A DNA stretch of 64,000 nucleotides from Archegozetes longisetosus (GCA_018873245.2 JAEMBT020000001.1:10078220-10142219); one strand, 5' to 3'; positions 46,486 to 56,870 are shown, numbered from the stretch's first letter. Numbers and translations: made by a program. Notes: generated by a model not told the origin, from the sequence alone.

Positions 46486-46501
46486 TTATTTACAATTATA
46501 A

Positions 46502-46939
46502 ATGATGATATATTGTTTAAAATGTAAGAGTAAAAAAGAAGTTAAAAATATTAAAGAAATTTGTTCTAAAAATAATAAACCTATGATAACTGGAACTTGT
46601 TCATCTTGTGGAACTAAACTTTATCAATTTATTAAAAAAGGTAAAGGAGTTTTTAATACTTTATTAAATAAAATTCCAATACCAGAGATGCATTTATCTC
46701 TACCTAAAGATGTTTTATCTGAAAATGTAGAAAATGGTAGTTTTAATAACACGGGGAAATATAGTTATTGTGGACCTGGAACTAAACTTAATAAAAGATT
46801 ATCACAAGGTTATAAAGGAATAAATAATTTAGATAAAGCATGCTTAGAACATGACATTGCATATGATAAAAATAAAGATACAAAGAATAGAAATATAGCC
46901 ATTGAGGGAAATATTTATGTGCTTATAGTTAAATGTTAA
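46502..46939 (+). CDS. Zn-ribbon plus phospholipase A2 protein, truncated
   Basis: 145 residues. The N-terminus is a short Zn-ribbon (YCLKCKSK then CSSCGTKL). The C-terminal part carries a PLA2 calcium loop (YCGPGT) and the catalytic DKACLEHDIAYDK segment with His-Asp. Parvovirus VP1 and adintoviruses carry similar domains, used in membrane passage. The frame runs into unrelated sequence soon after (stop at 46937-46939), so the C-terminus is lost at the junction of the central segment. Confidence 0.8.
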   Translation: MMIYCLKCKSKKEVKNIKEICSKNNKPMITGTCSSCGTKLYQFIKKGKGVFNTLLNKIPIPEMHLSLPKDVLSENVENGSFNNTGKYSYCGPGTKLNKRLSQGYKGINNLDKACLEHDIAYDKNKDTKNRNIAIEGNIYVLIVKC

Positions 46940-47192
46940 CGTTATGTTTATTCCTTTGACGTCACGTAATGCTTTTCTATGAGGGACAAAAAAGCTGTCC
47001 CGTTTGTCCCGTCCCCCTGTCCCCTTCAAACACTTTAGCGGGACAGAAAAGTGTTGAATGTAAGTGAATGCAAGAGAGTGAATGACTCATCAAAACATTA
47101 TTTGTTGGCTTATTGTCAACAATATTAAATATTTTTTTACATAAAAGTTATTTTATCTATTGAGTAAAAGTTGTTTTATCTATCTTTTAATA
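46940..47192. other. Junction sequence with G/C-rich runs
   Basis: 46960-47045 resembles 38370-38445 in the same orientation and the complement of 52395-52470: gacgtcacgtaatgctttt followed by 'gtcccgt' repeats. It marks a recurrent end sequence of the element next to repeat R. Confidence 0.6.
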
Positions 47193-47199
47193 TTGATAA

Positions 47200-47545
47200 A
47201 AATGTCTACATAATTTTAACTTTATGATAATTTAATTCAGAGAGTAATGATAACAACATATCAATACTTTCTATTAAAACCATACAACAGCTCCATTTCT
47301 TATCAATAGTCTTAATAGCTTAGTGGTTAAAGAGTATGAGTGTTTGAATCATTTGGCCAGTGGTTCGAATCCCATACCTGACACCACTTTTGGGAGATCC
47401 TCTACTTTCTCTATACGTAGAGATTGTATGATGGATTAAATAGTCGCTAAACAAGCGGCGAGGGTACAGTACCCGATATATTATAAAATTAAATGTTTAG
47501 GCGCGTCTGGGTACTGTTACCCGAAAGGGGATGAGATGGGAGGGC
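47200..47545 (+). repeat. tRNA-like/hairpin repeat R, copy 3 (right inner)
   Basis: The tRNA-like segment is 47309-47386 (+), followed by ctctatacgtagag (47409-47422), gggtacagtaccc (47462) and gggtactgttaccc (47509). Same sequence as copy 2 in inverted orientation. Confidence 0.8.
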
Positions 47546-47554
47546 ACCCCTTTT

Positions 47555-47853
47555 GCACTATTTTGAAAAAATATAATTTTTTCATTTTTATCAGTATTTT
47601 ATGCAAAAAATAGTATAAAATATGCTGTTTTTTTACATATTTTTATGCAATATTTAGGGGGGAGTTAGGGGGTCGTAGACTCGTACTTTCGTACTATTTT
47701 GAAAAAATATAATTTTTCATTTTTATCAGTATTTTATGTAAAAATAGTATAAAATATGCTATTTTTTACATATTTTTATGCAATATTCAGGGGAGTTAGG
47801 GGGTCGTAGACTCGTACTTTCGTACTGTCCTAGGACCGCCATATATACACTAC
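47555..47853. repeat. Tandem repeat T, two ~138-bp units (right inner)
   Basis: Both units have tcatttttatcagtatttta then agttagggggtcgtagactc and cgtactttcgtact. The second runs into aggaccgccatatatacac before the capsid fragment. Confidence 0.8.
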
Positions 47854-48289
47854 TAATAGCTTTTCAAACTGATAGATATAAGAATATAGATAAAAACTCT
47901 GCAGTTTTTGATCATTGTGATGTTAGAGACATTCATGTTAATTTAAATGCTGACAGATATCCAAATATAGATATCATAAATAACTTTAGAAGTGAAGATT
48001 ATTCTTTTACATATTACTCAGCTAAACAATTCAGAGAGAAATATTATGGATTAAATGATAACTATAACGATTTTATGATAAGTCTAAAAGATTCAAAGAT
48101 TTACATCCTTTGTTCGTCATTGATGTTATCAAACAAAGTGAAAAATTAAAGAATTCTATATCTGATATTACAATAAGAGTTAGATTTAATTCAAATGTTC
48201 CTGCTAATACCAAATGTTATTGTTTAATATTAAGTGATAGATTAATGAAACTAACTAGCGATGGATCTAGAATGATGATTGATTATTAA
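47854..48289 (+). pseudogene. Major capsid protein C-terminal fragment (right copy)
   Basis: Mirror of 42984-42549, with the same truncated 5' end at repeat T and the same one-base shift (about 48100). The last frame ends at a TAA at 48287, 10 bp before the core-protein ATG. Double-jelly-roll capsid family by pattern. Confidence 0.75.
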
Positions 48290-48299
48290 TTATTAATAA

Positions 48300-48784
48300 A
48301 TGAGTGATAAATACATAGAACACAAAATATGTCTTTCAGAGAATCAAAAGAAAAATTTAGGTAAAGCAATAAATAATAAAAAGTCTCTAATTTTAAGATT
48401 AAGTAAAAATAGTTTGAATGGAGATATTCCTATTTTGTTAACCAATACACAAAAAGTAATATTGATAAAGCTATTAAAAGTAAAACTGGAATCGAGTTAA
48501 ACTTAAGTAATGCACAATTACAAATGTTGAAAAAACATGGTGGATTTTTACCTTTACTTCCTTTAATTCTAGGAGGTTTATCTGCAGTTGGTAGCCTAGC
48601 AGCAGGAGGATCTCAAATAGCTAAGGCAGTTAATCAAGCAAAAGCTAATGAGAGACAGTTAGCAGAAACAAAAAGACATAATGAAATGATAGAGAATAAA
48701 ATGTTTAGTGGTAAAGGGCTTTATAAGAAATGTGATAAATGTCACGGAAAAGGTCTTTTTAGGGAAAGTCCTTACACAAATTGA
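48300..48784 (+). pseudogene. Virion core/minor protein, frameshifted (right copy)
   Basis: Mirror of the intact gene 42538-42050. A one-base difference near 48456 ends the first frame at 48500; the rest, including the hydrophobic segment, reads from 48524. The C-terminal end also differs by homopolymer lengths (48753-48770). Confidence 0.7.
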
Positions 48785-49169
48785 AACCTCTATCAAACTT
48801 TGATTTAGATAATATGGCAAAAGAGTTGAAAATAAAAAACTTTAGAGGAGTTTTATGAGAGATACATTACCTCATAAAATTAAAGAAAAAGAATGTGGTA
48901 TTGTTAATTTAGATTCAATTAAAAATGATGGAACACATTGGGTTTGTTATTATAAGGATAAAAATAACAAGTACTATTTTGATTCTTTTGGGTTAGATCC
49001 TCCTAATGAAATTCAAAACTATTTAAGAGATAATATTTTAATGACTACTTTTCAGATTCAAAAACTTGGAACAAATTATTGTGGACATTTATGTTTGAGA
49101 GTATTACATGAACTTAGCAATGGTCATTCTTTTCAAGATGTAATTCTAAATCTAATAAATGATGGATGA
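48740..49169 (+). pseudogene. Adenain-like protease, frameshifted (right copy)
   Basis: All catalytic segments are present (49169 end; frame from 48855), but a T-run at about 48850 is one base shorter than in the left copy, separating the first ~40 residues. Either decay or a consensus error. Confidence 0.75.
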
Positions 49170-49620
49170 AGGAATTATATATTATGATTTTGATACTATT
49201 CGAACTAATAGTATTATAGCAAATGATACTTCTGTTAAACTTGAAGGTGATTTAGAATTAACAGGTAATTTAAAAGTTAAAAGTATAGTGGAAGAGAACT
49301 CAAAACGTATAATATTTGACAGAGAAATAGAAGTGAAACCTAATTCAGATATTGAAATTGATTTTAAATCTATAGAAACTGAATATTTTTATAGTATGTG
49401 GATCATATTCAATAAAGGAGAATATTTTTATCAAAATCAATTCATTTATAATAAGAATAAGAGAAGCAAACCTAAAATGATAAACGCATTATATGGAAAA
49501 TATTTGATAGAACTTAAAATTTCTGAAGAAAAGAGCGATAAACTAATGATAAGATTCAAGAGAAATACTGACTTAAGTTTGATAACTTCGATGAATATAA
49601 GAATTACAATAGCAAATTGA
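49159..49620 (+). CDS. Fibre-like virion protein (right copy)
   Basis: Same 153-residue protein as 41674-41213, with no amino-acid difference seen. It overlaps the protease end by 11 bp. Confidence 0.6.
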   Translation: MMDEGIIYYDFDTIRTNSIIANDTSVKLEGDLELTGNLKVKSIVEENSKRIIFDREIEVKPNSDIEIDFKSIETEYFYSMWIIFNKGEYFYQNQFIYNKNKRSKPKMINALYGKYLIELKISEEKSDKLMIRFKRNTDLSLITSMNIRITIAN

Positions 49621-49842
49621 AATTATAAATTATATGAGTCTTTTATATATTATATATCAATGTTTATTGTCGGAATAACACGTCACACTACTATAAGCAT
49701 GCGCATTCCAATTCTCATCGATGAGAAAAAAATTTAGTAATGAGAATGAGTTTCATGACTGACGTATTTGATTTCATTTCAATGATGCAACTAAGAAATT
49801 AATCGCACAGATTAGATAATCTCTGTTACATTGTGAAAACTC

Positions 49843-50001
49843 TAAATATTACTAAAAACACATAAATGCAGTATATGAAAAATATTTTAAAGAACTTAAA
49901 ATTTCTGAAGAAAAGAGCAATAAGTTAATGATAAGATTTAAGGGAAATATTGATTTAAATTTAATAACTTCAATGAATATAAAAATGACATTAGCTAACT
50001 G
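49843..50001 (+). pseudogene. C-terminal fragment of a second fibre-like gene (right)
   Basis: Mirror of 40990-40838, ending in a TGA at about 50001, 33 bp before the metalloproteinase start. Confidence 0.65.
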
Positions 50002-50033
50002 AAATTATATGTTATAAATATAAAACTAATACA

Positions 50034-51426
50034 ATGAGTTATTTATATATTTTATTACTTATTATCTGTTTTACTCAAAATGAGTCATCAAACGTAAGAG
50101 AATATGATGACATATCTGAGATAAACTATAAGGTGTGGAGCAAAAGTTATCTTACTTGGACTTTTATCAATCATCCTAAAAACTTAAATAAAGATCATAA
50201 AAATGTAATCTACTATGAGTTTTTAGGTGCGTTCCGAGCATGGGAAGCGATTTCACATTTTAAGTTTGAGTTTCTGCACAATAATACTGGAGCCGATATT
50301 GTAATAAATTTTATACCTCCTAACCATAAATTATTTGAAGGCGATACTTATTTTAGAACTGAAACATTAGCACACGCTTTCTTTCCAGAAAATGGAGATA
50401 TTCATATGAACAATAATATTAATTGGAGTTTAAGTTTCTATCCAGAACCTAATACTTATAACATGTTTTATGTTATACTTCATGAAATTGGACATTCTTT
50501 AGGATTAAATCATATAAATAATCCTGACTCTATAATGTATCCTTCTTATATTAGTAAAAGTTATGATGCATTCAATTTTACTTTTAAACCTGAATCAATA
50601 GATGAAAAATTAATTAAAACAATGTATTCAGAATATCATACTACTAGTACTATAACTTCTACAACAACCTTATCAACTAAAACCACTGTAACTACTGAAA
50701 CAACTAAGATAAAATATGATCCAAGTACTCCAAAAACAGAGACTGAAGAATTTTACCCTGACTTCTCACTTTGTAAATATGATGATAATGAGATTGATTG
50801 GTGTAATAGTGATGATTTGATTTTCAATCTTATTTATGATATTGAAGGATATCTATTTCTTTATGAGTATTTATTTTTGGATGTATACAGATCATACTGG
50901 TATTAAAACTAGAAAGTTTAATCATTATGATTATTGGAATGGTGTTAATTGGCCAGGATTGATTTCAATTATACAAATTGATAAAGATTTTGTACTATTT
51001 TATGAAAAATTTGCACAAATACTTAGTTGTAAAAGAGGGGAAATGAATTTAGAATATTCTAAAATGAACATTACTAATAGAGTTCATGGAGTATTTTACA
51101 ATCATACATCTGATACTCTTTACTTATTTTCAAGAGAAACCCCTAAAATATATTACAAGCTTATCAATGCAAGAACTAATAAAGAAAAAATGTTAATTAA
51201 ACCAATTAGTTTGTGGAAAATAGATATCTTTGATTATGATGTGGTATTCAGTAGAAGTAGTATTGTTTACTTTGTTAAGAGAAATATGGTTGATTACTCT
51301 GACTTTACTTTAGATATGTTAGTCAAAGGGGTTGAGTTTAAGGATTTGTTTCTGAGAGATCAGTGCAAAATATTACCTTTGGTAAATGATTTGATAAGAG
51401 AAAACTTTGATTCAAGGTTAATTTAA
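50034..51426 (+). CDS. Secreted matrix metalloproteinase (M10A), right copy
   Basis: The same protein as 40799-39407: signal peptide, zinc site HEIGHSLGLNH (50480-50515), Met-turn, Thr-rich linker, then hemopexin-like sequence in the next frame (50836-51426). The frames overlap by 71 bp. The change point lies by the T-run 50874-50878. Being identical in both arms, the shift predates or accompanied the inverted duplication, unless the arms share one consensus. Confidence 0.85.
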
Positions 51427-51636
51427 CGAAATAGTTTTGTTAACTTTGAGATAAGATAATAAAAATAGCTTTGTTGCATAGAGATTTTTTTGTTATATGT
51501 GACTTCTATTAATAATTTTACTTCATAGGCGTTGGTTGTTTTCAAGTAACATGTAAGTAAAAGTGAAATTAATAAATTTTGAATCATCTAATTTTTCGCA
51601 AAATTAATGTTGTAAAACGCAGTAGTTTTTAAGAAA

Positions 51637-52116
51637 ATGGATAATAAATATATAATAAAGCAACAACTAGACGAAATTAGATCATACATAGAAAAGGCTC
51701 TATCTGATATAATTGGCCAATTAGAAATAAATTCAAACGTAAGTTTTTTAAAACGCATTCTCTTCTGTTTAATATGGTTTTCTTTGTTATAAAAGGATAA
51801 AAAATCAGAGGTACAATCACCTGTATCATCTAGTCTTGATGTCTCCACTTCATCTAAGGGGACTCCAACGGTAAAATTTTACAAATTGCTAAAAAAGTTT
51901 TATTTTTATATATATATATCTTCTTAGGGAAAAAGAGAAAATCTTACCAAACAAATTATAACAGATGCAAAAAATTTAGCAATAAAATCTATTAATGATA
52001 ATAACATTAATGATAATGATTTCTTAACTAATTTGCGAAAAGAACTGGAAAAAAGTGGCCTGAGCATGTGGAGAGATTATACAAAGGAATTGAGCAAGTT
52101 ATTAAAAATTTTATGA
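51637..52116 (+). CDS. Small intron-containing viral gene (right copy)
   Basis: Three exons, 51637-51738, 51796-51870 and 51928-52116, join in phase 0 to 121 residues. Introns are 57 and 57 nt with gtaagt/aaaag and gtaaaa/cttcttag ends. It starts MDNKYIIKQQLDEIRSYIEK; the middle exon is Ser/Thr-rich. A second frame is open from about 52029 to 52181 and looks protein-like (e.g. SPDVKNIMIKFIEQIKF), so the A-run near 52045 may be miscounted. Function unknown; no family recognised. Confidence 0.6.
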
Positions 52117-52394
52117 ACGGTTCTGATTCGCCTGATGTGAAGAACATAATGATAAAATTTATAGAGCAAATCAAATTTTGAAAACTAATTTTAATATAAA
52201 CGTCAGTCTTTTTTTTAATTAAAACAGAATAAAAGATTAGATTCATATAATTCTTGGAATGTTATCTTAGTGAGTTATTGCAAAGTTTTGTGTATTTGAT
52301 TAGATATGGCTTATAAACATCTTTCTTATTTCATTCTTAAAGAGTAATAGAGATAAAAACTTTTTATGTTTATGAAAAAAGAAAAAAGTACTGA

Positions 52395-52470
52395 AATCAG
52401 GGACGGGGCGGGACGGGACGGGACAGTATTTTTGTTCCTCATATAAAAGCATTGCGTGACATCAAGCTAA
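52395..52470. repeat. GGGAC-rich run next to repeat R (right)
   Basis: The run ggcgggacgggacgggacag is followed by a 'gcattgcgtgacatcaagc' stretch. The left counterpart (about 38375-38440) has fewer units, and a related sequence in the same orientation as the left one occurs at 46960-47045. Copy-number variation is one of the few clear differences between arms. Confidence 0.7.
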
Positions 52471-52559
52471 GCATATACGCATATAGCATATAAGCATATT
52501 GATAAAGCTGTTATCAACAATGTTAACTTTATGATAATTTAATTCAATGAGTAATGATA

Positions 52560-52865
52560 ACAACTTATATCAATACTTCTAATAAAACCACATAACAGCT
52601 CCATTTCTTATCAATAGTCTTAATAGCTTAGTGGTTAAAGAGTATGAGTGTTTGAATCATTTGGCCAGTGGTTCGAATCCCATACCTGACACCACTTTTG
52701 GGAGATCCTCTACTTTCTCTATACGTAGAGATTGTATGATGGATTAAATAGTCGCTAAACAAGCGGCGAGGGTACAGTACCCGATATATTATAAAATTAA
52801 ATGTTTAGGCGCGTCTGGGTACTGTTACCCGAAAGGGGATGAGATGGGAGGGCACCCTTTTTACA
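52560..52865 (+). repeat. tRNA-like/hairpin repeat R, copy 4 (right outer)
   Basis: The tRNA-like part is 52617-52694 (+). It is followed by the same hairpin words and then by about 30 bp (tacacttttt..) also present outside copy 1. Confidence 0.8.
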
Positions 52866-52909
52866 CTTTTTATGTGATATTGTCTAAATATATAGTTGGA
52901 AAACTACAA

Positions 52910-53058
52910 TTTTTTCATTTTTATCAGTATTTTATGTAAAAAATAGTATAAAATATGCTGTTTTTTTACATATTTTTATGCAATATTTAGGGGGGAGTTA
53001 GGGGGTCGTAGACTCGTACTTTCGTACTGTCCTAGGACCGCCATATATACACTACTAT
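52910..53058. repeat. Repeat T, single unit (right outer)
   Basis: One T unit ending tatatacactacta, the same end point as at 47853. Directly after it starts retroelement sequence. The left outer end (near 37965) lacks T. Confidence 0.75.
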
Positions 53059-53235
53059 CATTTAAGCAAATTTAGCACTAGTTATACTCGTGAAGCGCTT
53101 GATTCATCTTCAGAAGAGATAGAAAGTAGTGCAGAAACAGAATGGGAGCCTGAAAGAAAGGCCACAATACAACCAAACTCAAATGGGGTAACATCATCTA
53201 AGGAGGTTTGTAAATTAATCAAAGTACGGAAGTAA
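53059..53235 (+). pseudogene. End of retroelement pol-like ORF (fragment)
   Basis: A plus-strand frame (SSSEEIESSAETEWEPE...) is acidic and ends at 53235, cut at 5' by repeat T. It precedes env as expected for the 3' end of a pol polyprotein. Weakly supported. Confidence 0.35.
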
Positions 53236-54193
53236 AAGACAATGGTACGAAGACAGGCGATTCCGAGGCGACAGTGATTTACGAGCTGCCGGAAGATAAT
53301 GAATCCACTGAAGTAGTGGACCAAACAGAAACTGCTAAAAGTCCAGTATTGAGACGGAGCTCGAGGACAACTCGAGGCATACCGGCAGTCAGATATAGCC
53401 CGGTGCTAAGTATGTTGACCCTATTATCATTAATGTGTGTAACGTGCCATGCAGGTTTTCATAAAGTCTCTCCCATACTTTGGCGCCATACAGGCAAACC
53501 AGTATTAGTGGGAGTACATCCTGTTCAAATGGTCATAAAATACTATAGTCCGTGCGATATTCTAAGTGACCCAGACTTTTTACCACCTGGATCTCAGGCA
53601 CCTTTATATAACCGGTGTAATACCAGTTTTCATACCGATTTTGTCGTTCCGGTGCGCAAAATGTGCGATACAGAAAAGTTCAGCCCCGATTCTGTAACAA
53701 TAAGATCTCGAGAAAAAAGGCTAATAGTCGCGATAACATTAGCGGTAATAGCCATTAGCGTAGCAGCTTCCATAGGTATGTCCGCAGTCGCGCTCGCGGA
53801 AACATCATCTCTGAAAGATAAGGTAAACGATACGGCCAAACAAAATAGAATTATGATGGAAAACCTGAAACGCCTGACTGAAAATGACGTAGTCGAAAAA
53901 CTCGCCTTAAAAAGGCTTAAAAGTGAAATTGTCCAAATGGCCGAATACATAAATAACGTGACCGAAACTGTCGATTATTTGCAAAGGACACTACCAACAA
54001 CGTTAATTGTCATGTCGAAGATAGGGGCGCAATTGACATTGACTAGAAACCTTCTGTATGAAATTTCGAGAAAATGGAAAGAAAAGGAAATGATCCCAAA
54101 CTGTTCAATGTATTTAACATAACCCTCCCATGCGAAGGGGGTTGCCCGCTAAAATATGCACAACCAAAGAGCTGCTCAATCGACGAAGAACAG

Positions 54194-54541
54194 AGCCTAA
54201 TCATTATTCACTTTAATTTACGGGTAACACAACCCCGCGCTCACGCATTAGCCTCGGATCCATTCAATTTGGTATTCATCAATGAGTCGAAGGGGATGTT
54301 ATGCAATCGAGAATACCAAGGACCAGATCTTGTCGTTTACGACGAAACTCTTGATCCCTTAGTGGGCACGATGCAATCGAGAGTTTCGTCGTAAACGACA
54401 AGATCTGGTCCTTGGTATTCTCGATTGCATAACATCCCCTTCGACTCATTGATGAATACCAAATTGAATGGATCCAAGGCTAATGCGTGAGCGCGGGGTT
54501 GTGTTACCCGTAAATTAAAGTGAATAATGATTAGGCTCTTT
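54194..54541. repeat. Fold-back 1 within env
   Basis: Arms 54194-54350 and 54381-54541 are inverted copies with few differences; the 30-base loop (54351-54380) continues the env sense sequence. Confidence 0.9.
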
Positions 54542-54554
54542 ATTCCTGATTAGG

Positions 54555-55090
54555 CCTACTTTAAACGATCTATTGGTGGGTAATGAGAACACGAAATCAG
54601 GGCATTCGATTGGCGGCAGTTTCTCGTACAACTTGATTTTAAGCGTATTGCAATATACGAAATTGAGTTTTCACCTGAACTCTCACGACTCTTTCACCAT
54701 TTTCCACCCAGTCACTAGCGGAGATCTGCCTCTTACTACAATATGGTTTGTCCGGTTTCATGATGACATCGTTTGCGAAATCTAGATTCGATTGCATCGT
54801 ACCCACTAAGGGATCAAATCTAGATTTCGCAAACGATGTCATCATGAAACCGGACGAAACATATTGTAGTAAGAGGCAGATCTCCGCTAGTGACAAATAC
54901 TGGTGGAAAATGATTGTGAAAGATTGGATAAAGTCGTGGAAGATGAGGTAGTTCAGGTGAAAAATGGAGGCGAACTCAATTTCGTATATTGCAATACGCT
55001 TAAAATCAAGTTGTCCGAGAAACTGCCGCCAATCGAATGCCCTGATTTCGTGTTCTCATGACCCACCAATAGATCGTTTAAAGTAGGTCG
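54555..55090. repeat. Fold-back 2 within env
   Basis: Arms 54555-54788 and 54817-55090 are inverted copies, the right one longer by an internal ~40 bp. The loop (54789-54816) is the complement of the loop of fold-back 1. Confidence 0.9.
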
Positions 55091-55440
55091 CCAAAGATAT
55101 GATCCTGAACATATCAAAATAAGTCACGATATGAAATTTTTCTCTGATTTATCTCAGAGAGTAAACTTTCAAATGCTACCTCAAGTCCATAAGCTGGACA
55201 TGGCAATGGATAATAAAGTCATAGATGAGTTAGTAGATTCCATTAAAACCGACTCCCCACTTATATATTCAGCGACATCACAATACCGACAACTAAGATC
55301 TTGTTGGGATTTGCTATCATGCTAGCGGCAGGGATTGGGTACTACTTTATAATTCGGAGACAAATGGCAGAGGAGAAGGGAAGGGGAAGTGATCGAAATG
55401 AACTCGATACAACATCAGAGGGAAGAAACTGAGCGCTTAG

Positions 55441-56480
55441 AAGCAACCACTTCCCTAGGAGAGTCAGACAAAAAGGCCAAGTCTAAAATGCATTCTAAGA
55501 AATGCAAATATAAATCACGCAAAAATAAGAGTTATGAGAGAGCCAATGAAACTGGCATATCCATCAAAACATAAAAGATTGCATTTCGCCTGTAAATAGA
55601 CGCCTAACGTATTTTTTTAACTTTATACCTTTAGCTCATATTAATTAGAAAGTATGTCAGACACGATTAAGGCTAGGCGTAGCGAGAAGAGAGACAATAA
55701 GCGCAACAGTTATATCAGAAATCCATACAAGTGTGGAAACAAAAGCAAGGGAAAGTTATAACAGCACAAAAATCGAGCAGTTAGCCAGTAACATATGAGT
55801 TATTAAGCACGAGATCAATCAAATTGTGGATGAAATGCCGAACGCTCCAGTGGCTCAGAAACGCCGCAAAACAGCATGCATGTCGACATCACTGTCTTTT
55901 GGATATAGATCCAGTACTATGGCGGTCATGGACGATTTAGGGATTATTTAAGAGGCGTTAGCCTCACTAAAGATTGGAATATCGCGTCTGAATTTGGAGA
56001 GCGAAAGAGCTCGTGCACCACCTCCACACTGCTACCAACAATATTAATGTTTACAATTTTTATATTAAACACGAAATCGAGACGATTATAAGCCTTTCGT
56101 TTGAATTATTTAATCATTTTTTAATCTAATATTTTTGCATTATTACATATTTACTCATTTCATAAATTTAAAGATCGTCTGGTTATGAGTAACCCAGCAA
56201 AGATTTGGGAAATCTTTAAGGAGGAGGGACCCGAGTTTGAATGCAGAAACTTTTTAGTTTCTGTTTTTCACAAACAATTTTTGTTTATTTTTCTTCTTTT
56301 CCTTCTCCTTTCTTTGTCTCAATTCTTAGAAAAGGAGAGGGTGAAGCTGCTGTTCTTAATCAAACGCAGCTGTGGAATTTCAGAAGGGTTTTTATGGCTC
56401 TGTTTATCAAAACTGAGCCACATAAAAACGGGGTGCCTTGGAACTCATTAGTAATAATGTTTCATGTGTCGTTAATTGGG
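55441..56480 (+). other. Retroelement 3' region with broken ORFs
   Basis: GC-richer than host flanks. Short frames at 55389-55574 (Lys-rich), 55830-56040 (VAQKRRKTACMSTSLSFGYR) and 56185-56507 (two overlapping frames, one with LNQTQLWNFRRVFMALF) look like remnants of a coding region but have no recognisable family. They lie between env and the LTR-like sequence. Confidence 0.4.
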
Positions 56481-56870
56481 ACGATAAATGAAATGACCAA
56501 TTACTAAGAAAGGATGGCCAACGGCCAACATCGTTCGGCCAATCTCACATAAAAAGCCGGCGATCAGGCATGGACTCAACTTTAAGCCATTACCTTAATT
56601 TTCTCATATTTAAAGTAATGTTCGAGTCCAAAATCGGCACTCGTAGACATTTTTTTGGTCTAAAATCTATATATCTGTATTTTATTTAAATAAAGTTTTT
56701 TCATTACATTTGTGCTTAACTTGTGTTGCCGTGCGTGAGACTTAAGTAGTGTGTGAAAGTGTGTCCAACCAGAGTTTACCTTCACATCACACGCAAGGAT
56801 TGTAAAAAATCAGGGAAACGTTCTTTGCAATCACAGTACCAATAATATCGAACGTATATGAATATTTTGC
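56480..56870 (+). repeat. LTR-like sequence A
   Basis: Inverted partner of 57800-58205. Shared text includes gaccaattacta, gatggc.aacgg.caac, gcc.gcgatcaggcatgga and an aataaa signal (56689 region) before 'gtgtgaaagtgtg'. Looks like an LTR (promoter, polyA signal) downstream of env. Confidence 0.65.

Larger units (their letters stand above)
47193..52868 (+). repeat. Right arm of 15-kb viral palindrome
   Basis: Inverted copy of 37965-43643. Gene order on the plus strand is: capsid fragment, core protein, protease, fibre-like, fibre fragment, metalloproteinase, small spliced gene. Confidence 0.95.
53274..55440 (+). pseudogene. env: Envelope gene of an LTR retroelement, broken
   Basis: The N-terminal part (53274-54122) has a signal-like segment, Cys-containing ectodomain, a furin-type site (SREKR), a hydrophobic fusion-peptide-like stretch and heptad-rich helices: the layout of class I-type Env/F proteins of insect errantiviruses. 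The frame shifts near 54080-54120. Positions 54351-54816 hold inverted material (double fold-back). The C-terminus resumes after 54817 and ends with a membrane anchor (55290-55370) and a short charged tail. Not translatable as one protein. It is an old endogenous copy. Confidence 0.7.

Noticed and set aside
47309-47386. Functional tRNA gene (four copies in repeat R)
   Set aside because: A- and B-box words are good, but the acceptor pairs for only about 3 bp and the anticodon arm cannot place T33 with a paired stem. Kept as a tRNA-like repeat.
37965-53058. CRISPR-like or prophage array
   Set aside because: Repeats are few, long and inverted, not short and regularly spaced, and the genes are of eukaryotic-virus type.
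53630-53950. Minus-strand ORF opposite env
   Set aside because: It lies exactly over the plus-strand env coding region and has no family features; a shadow.
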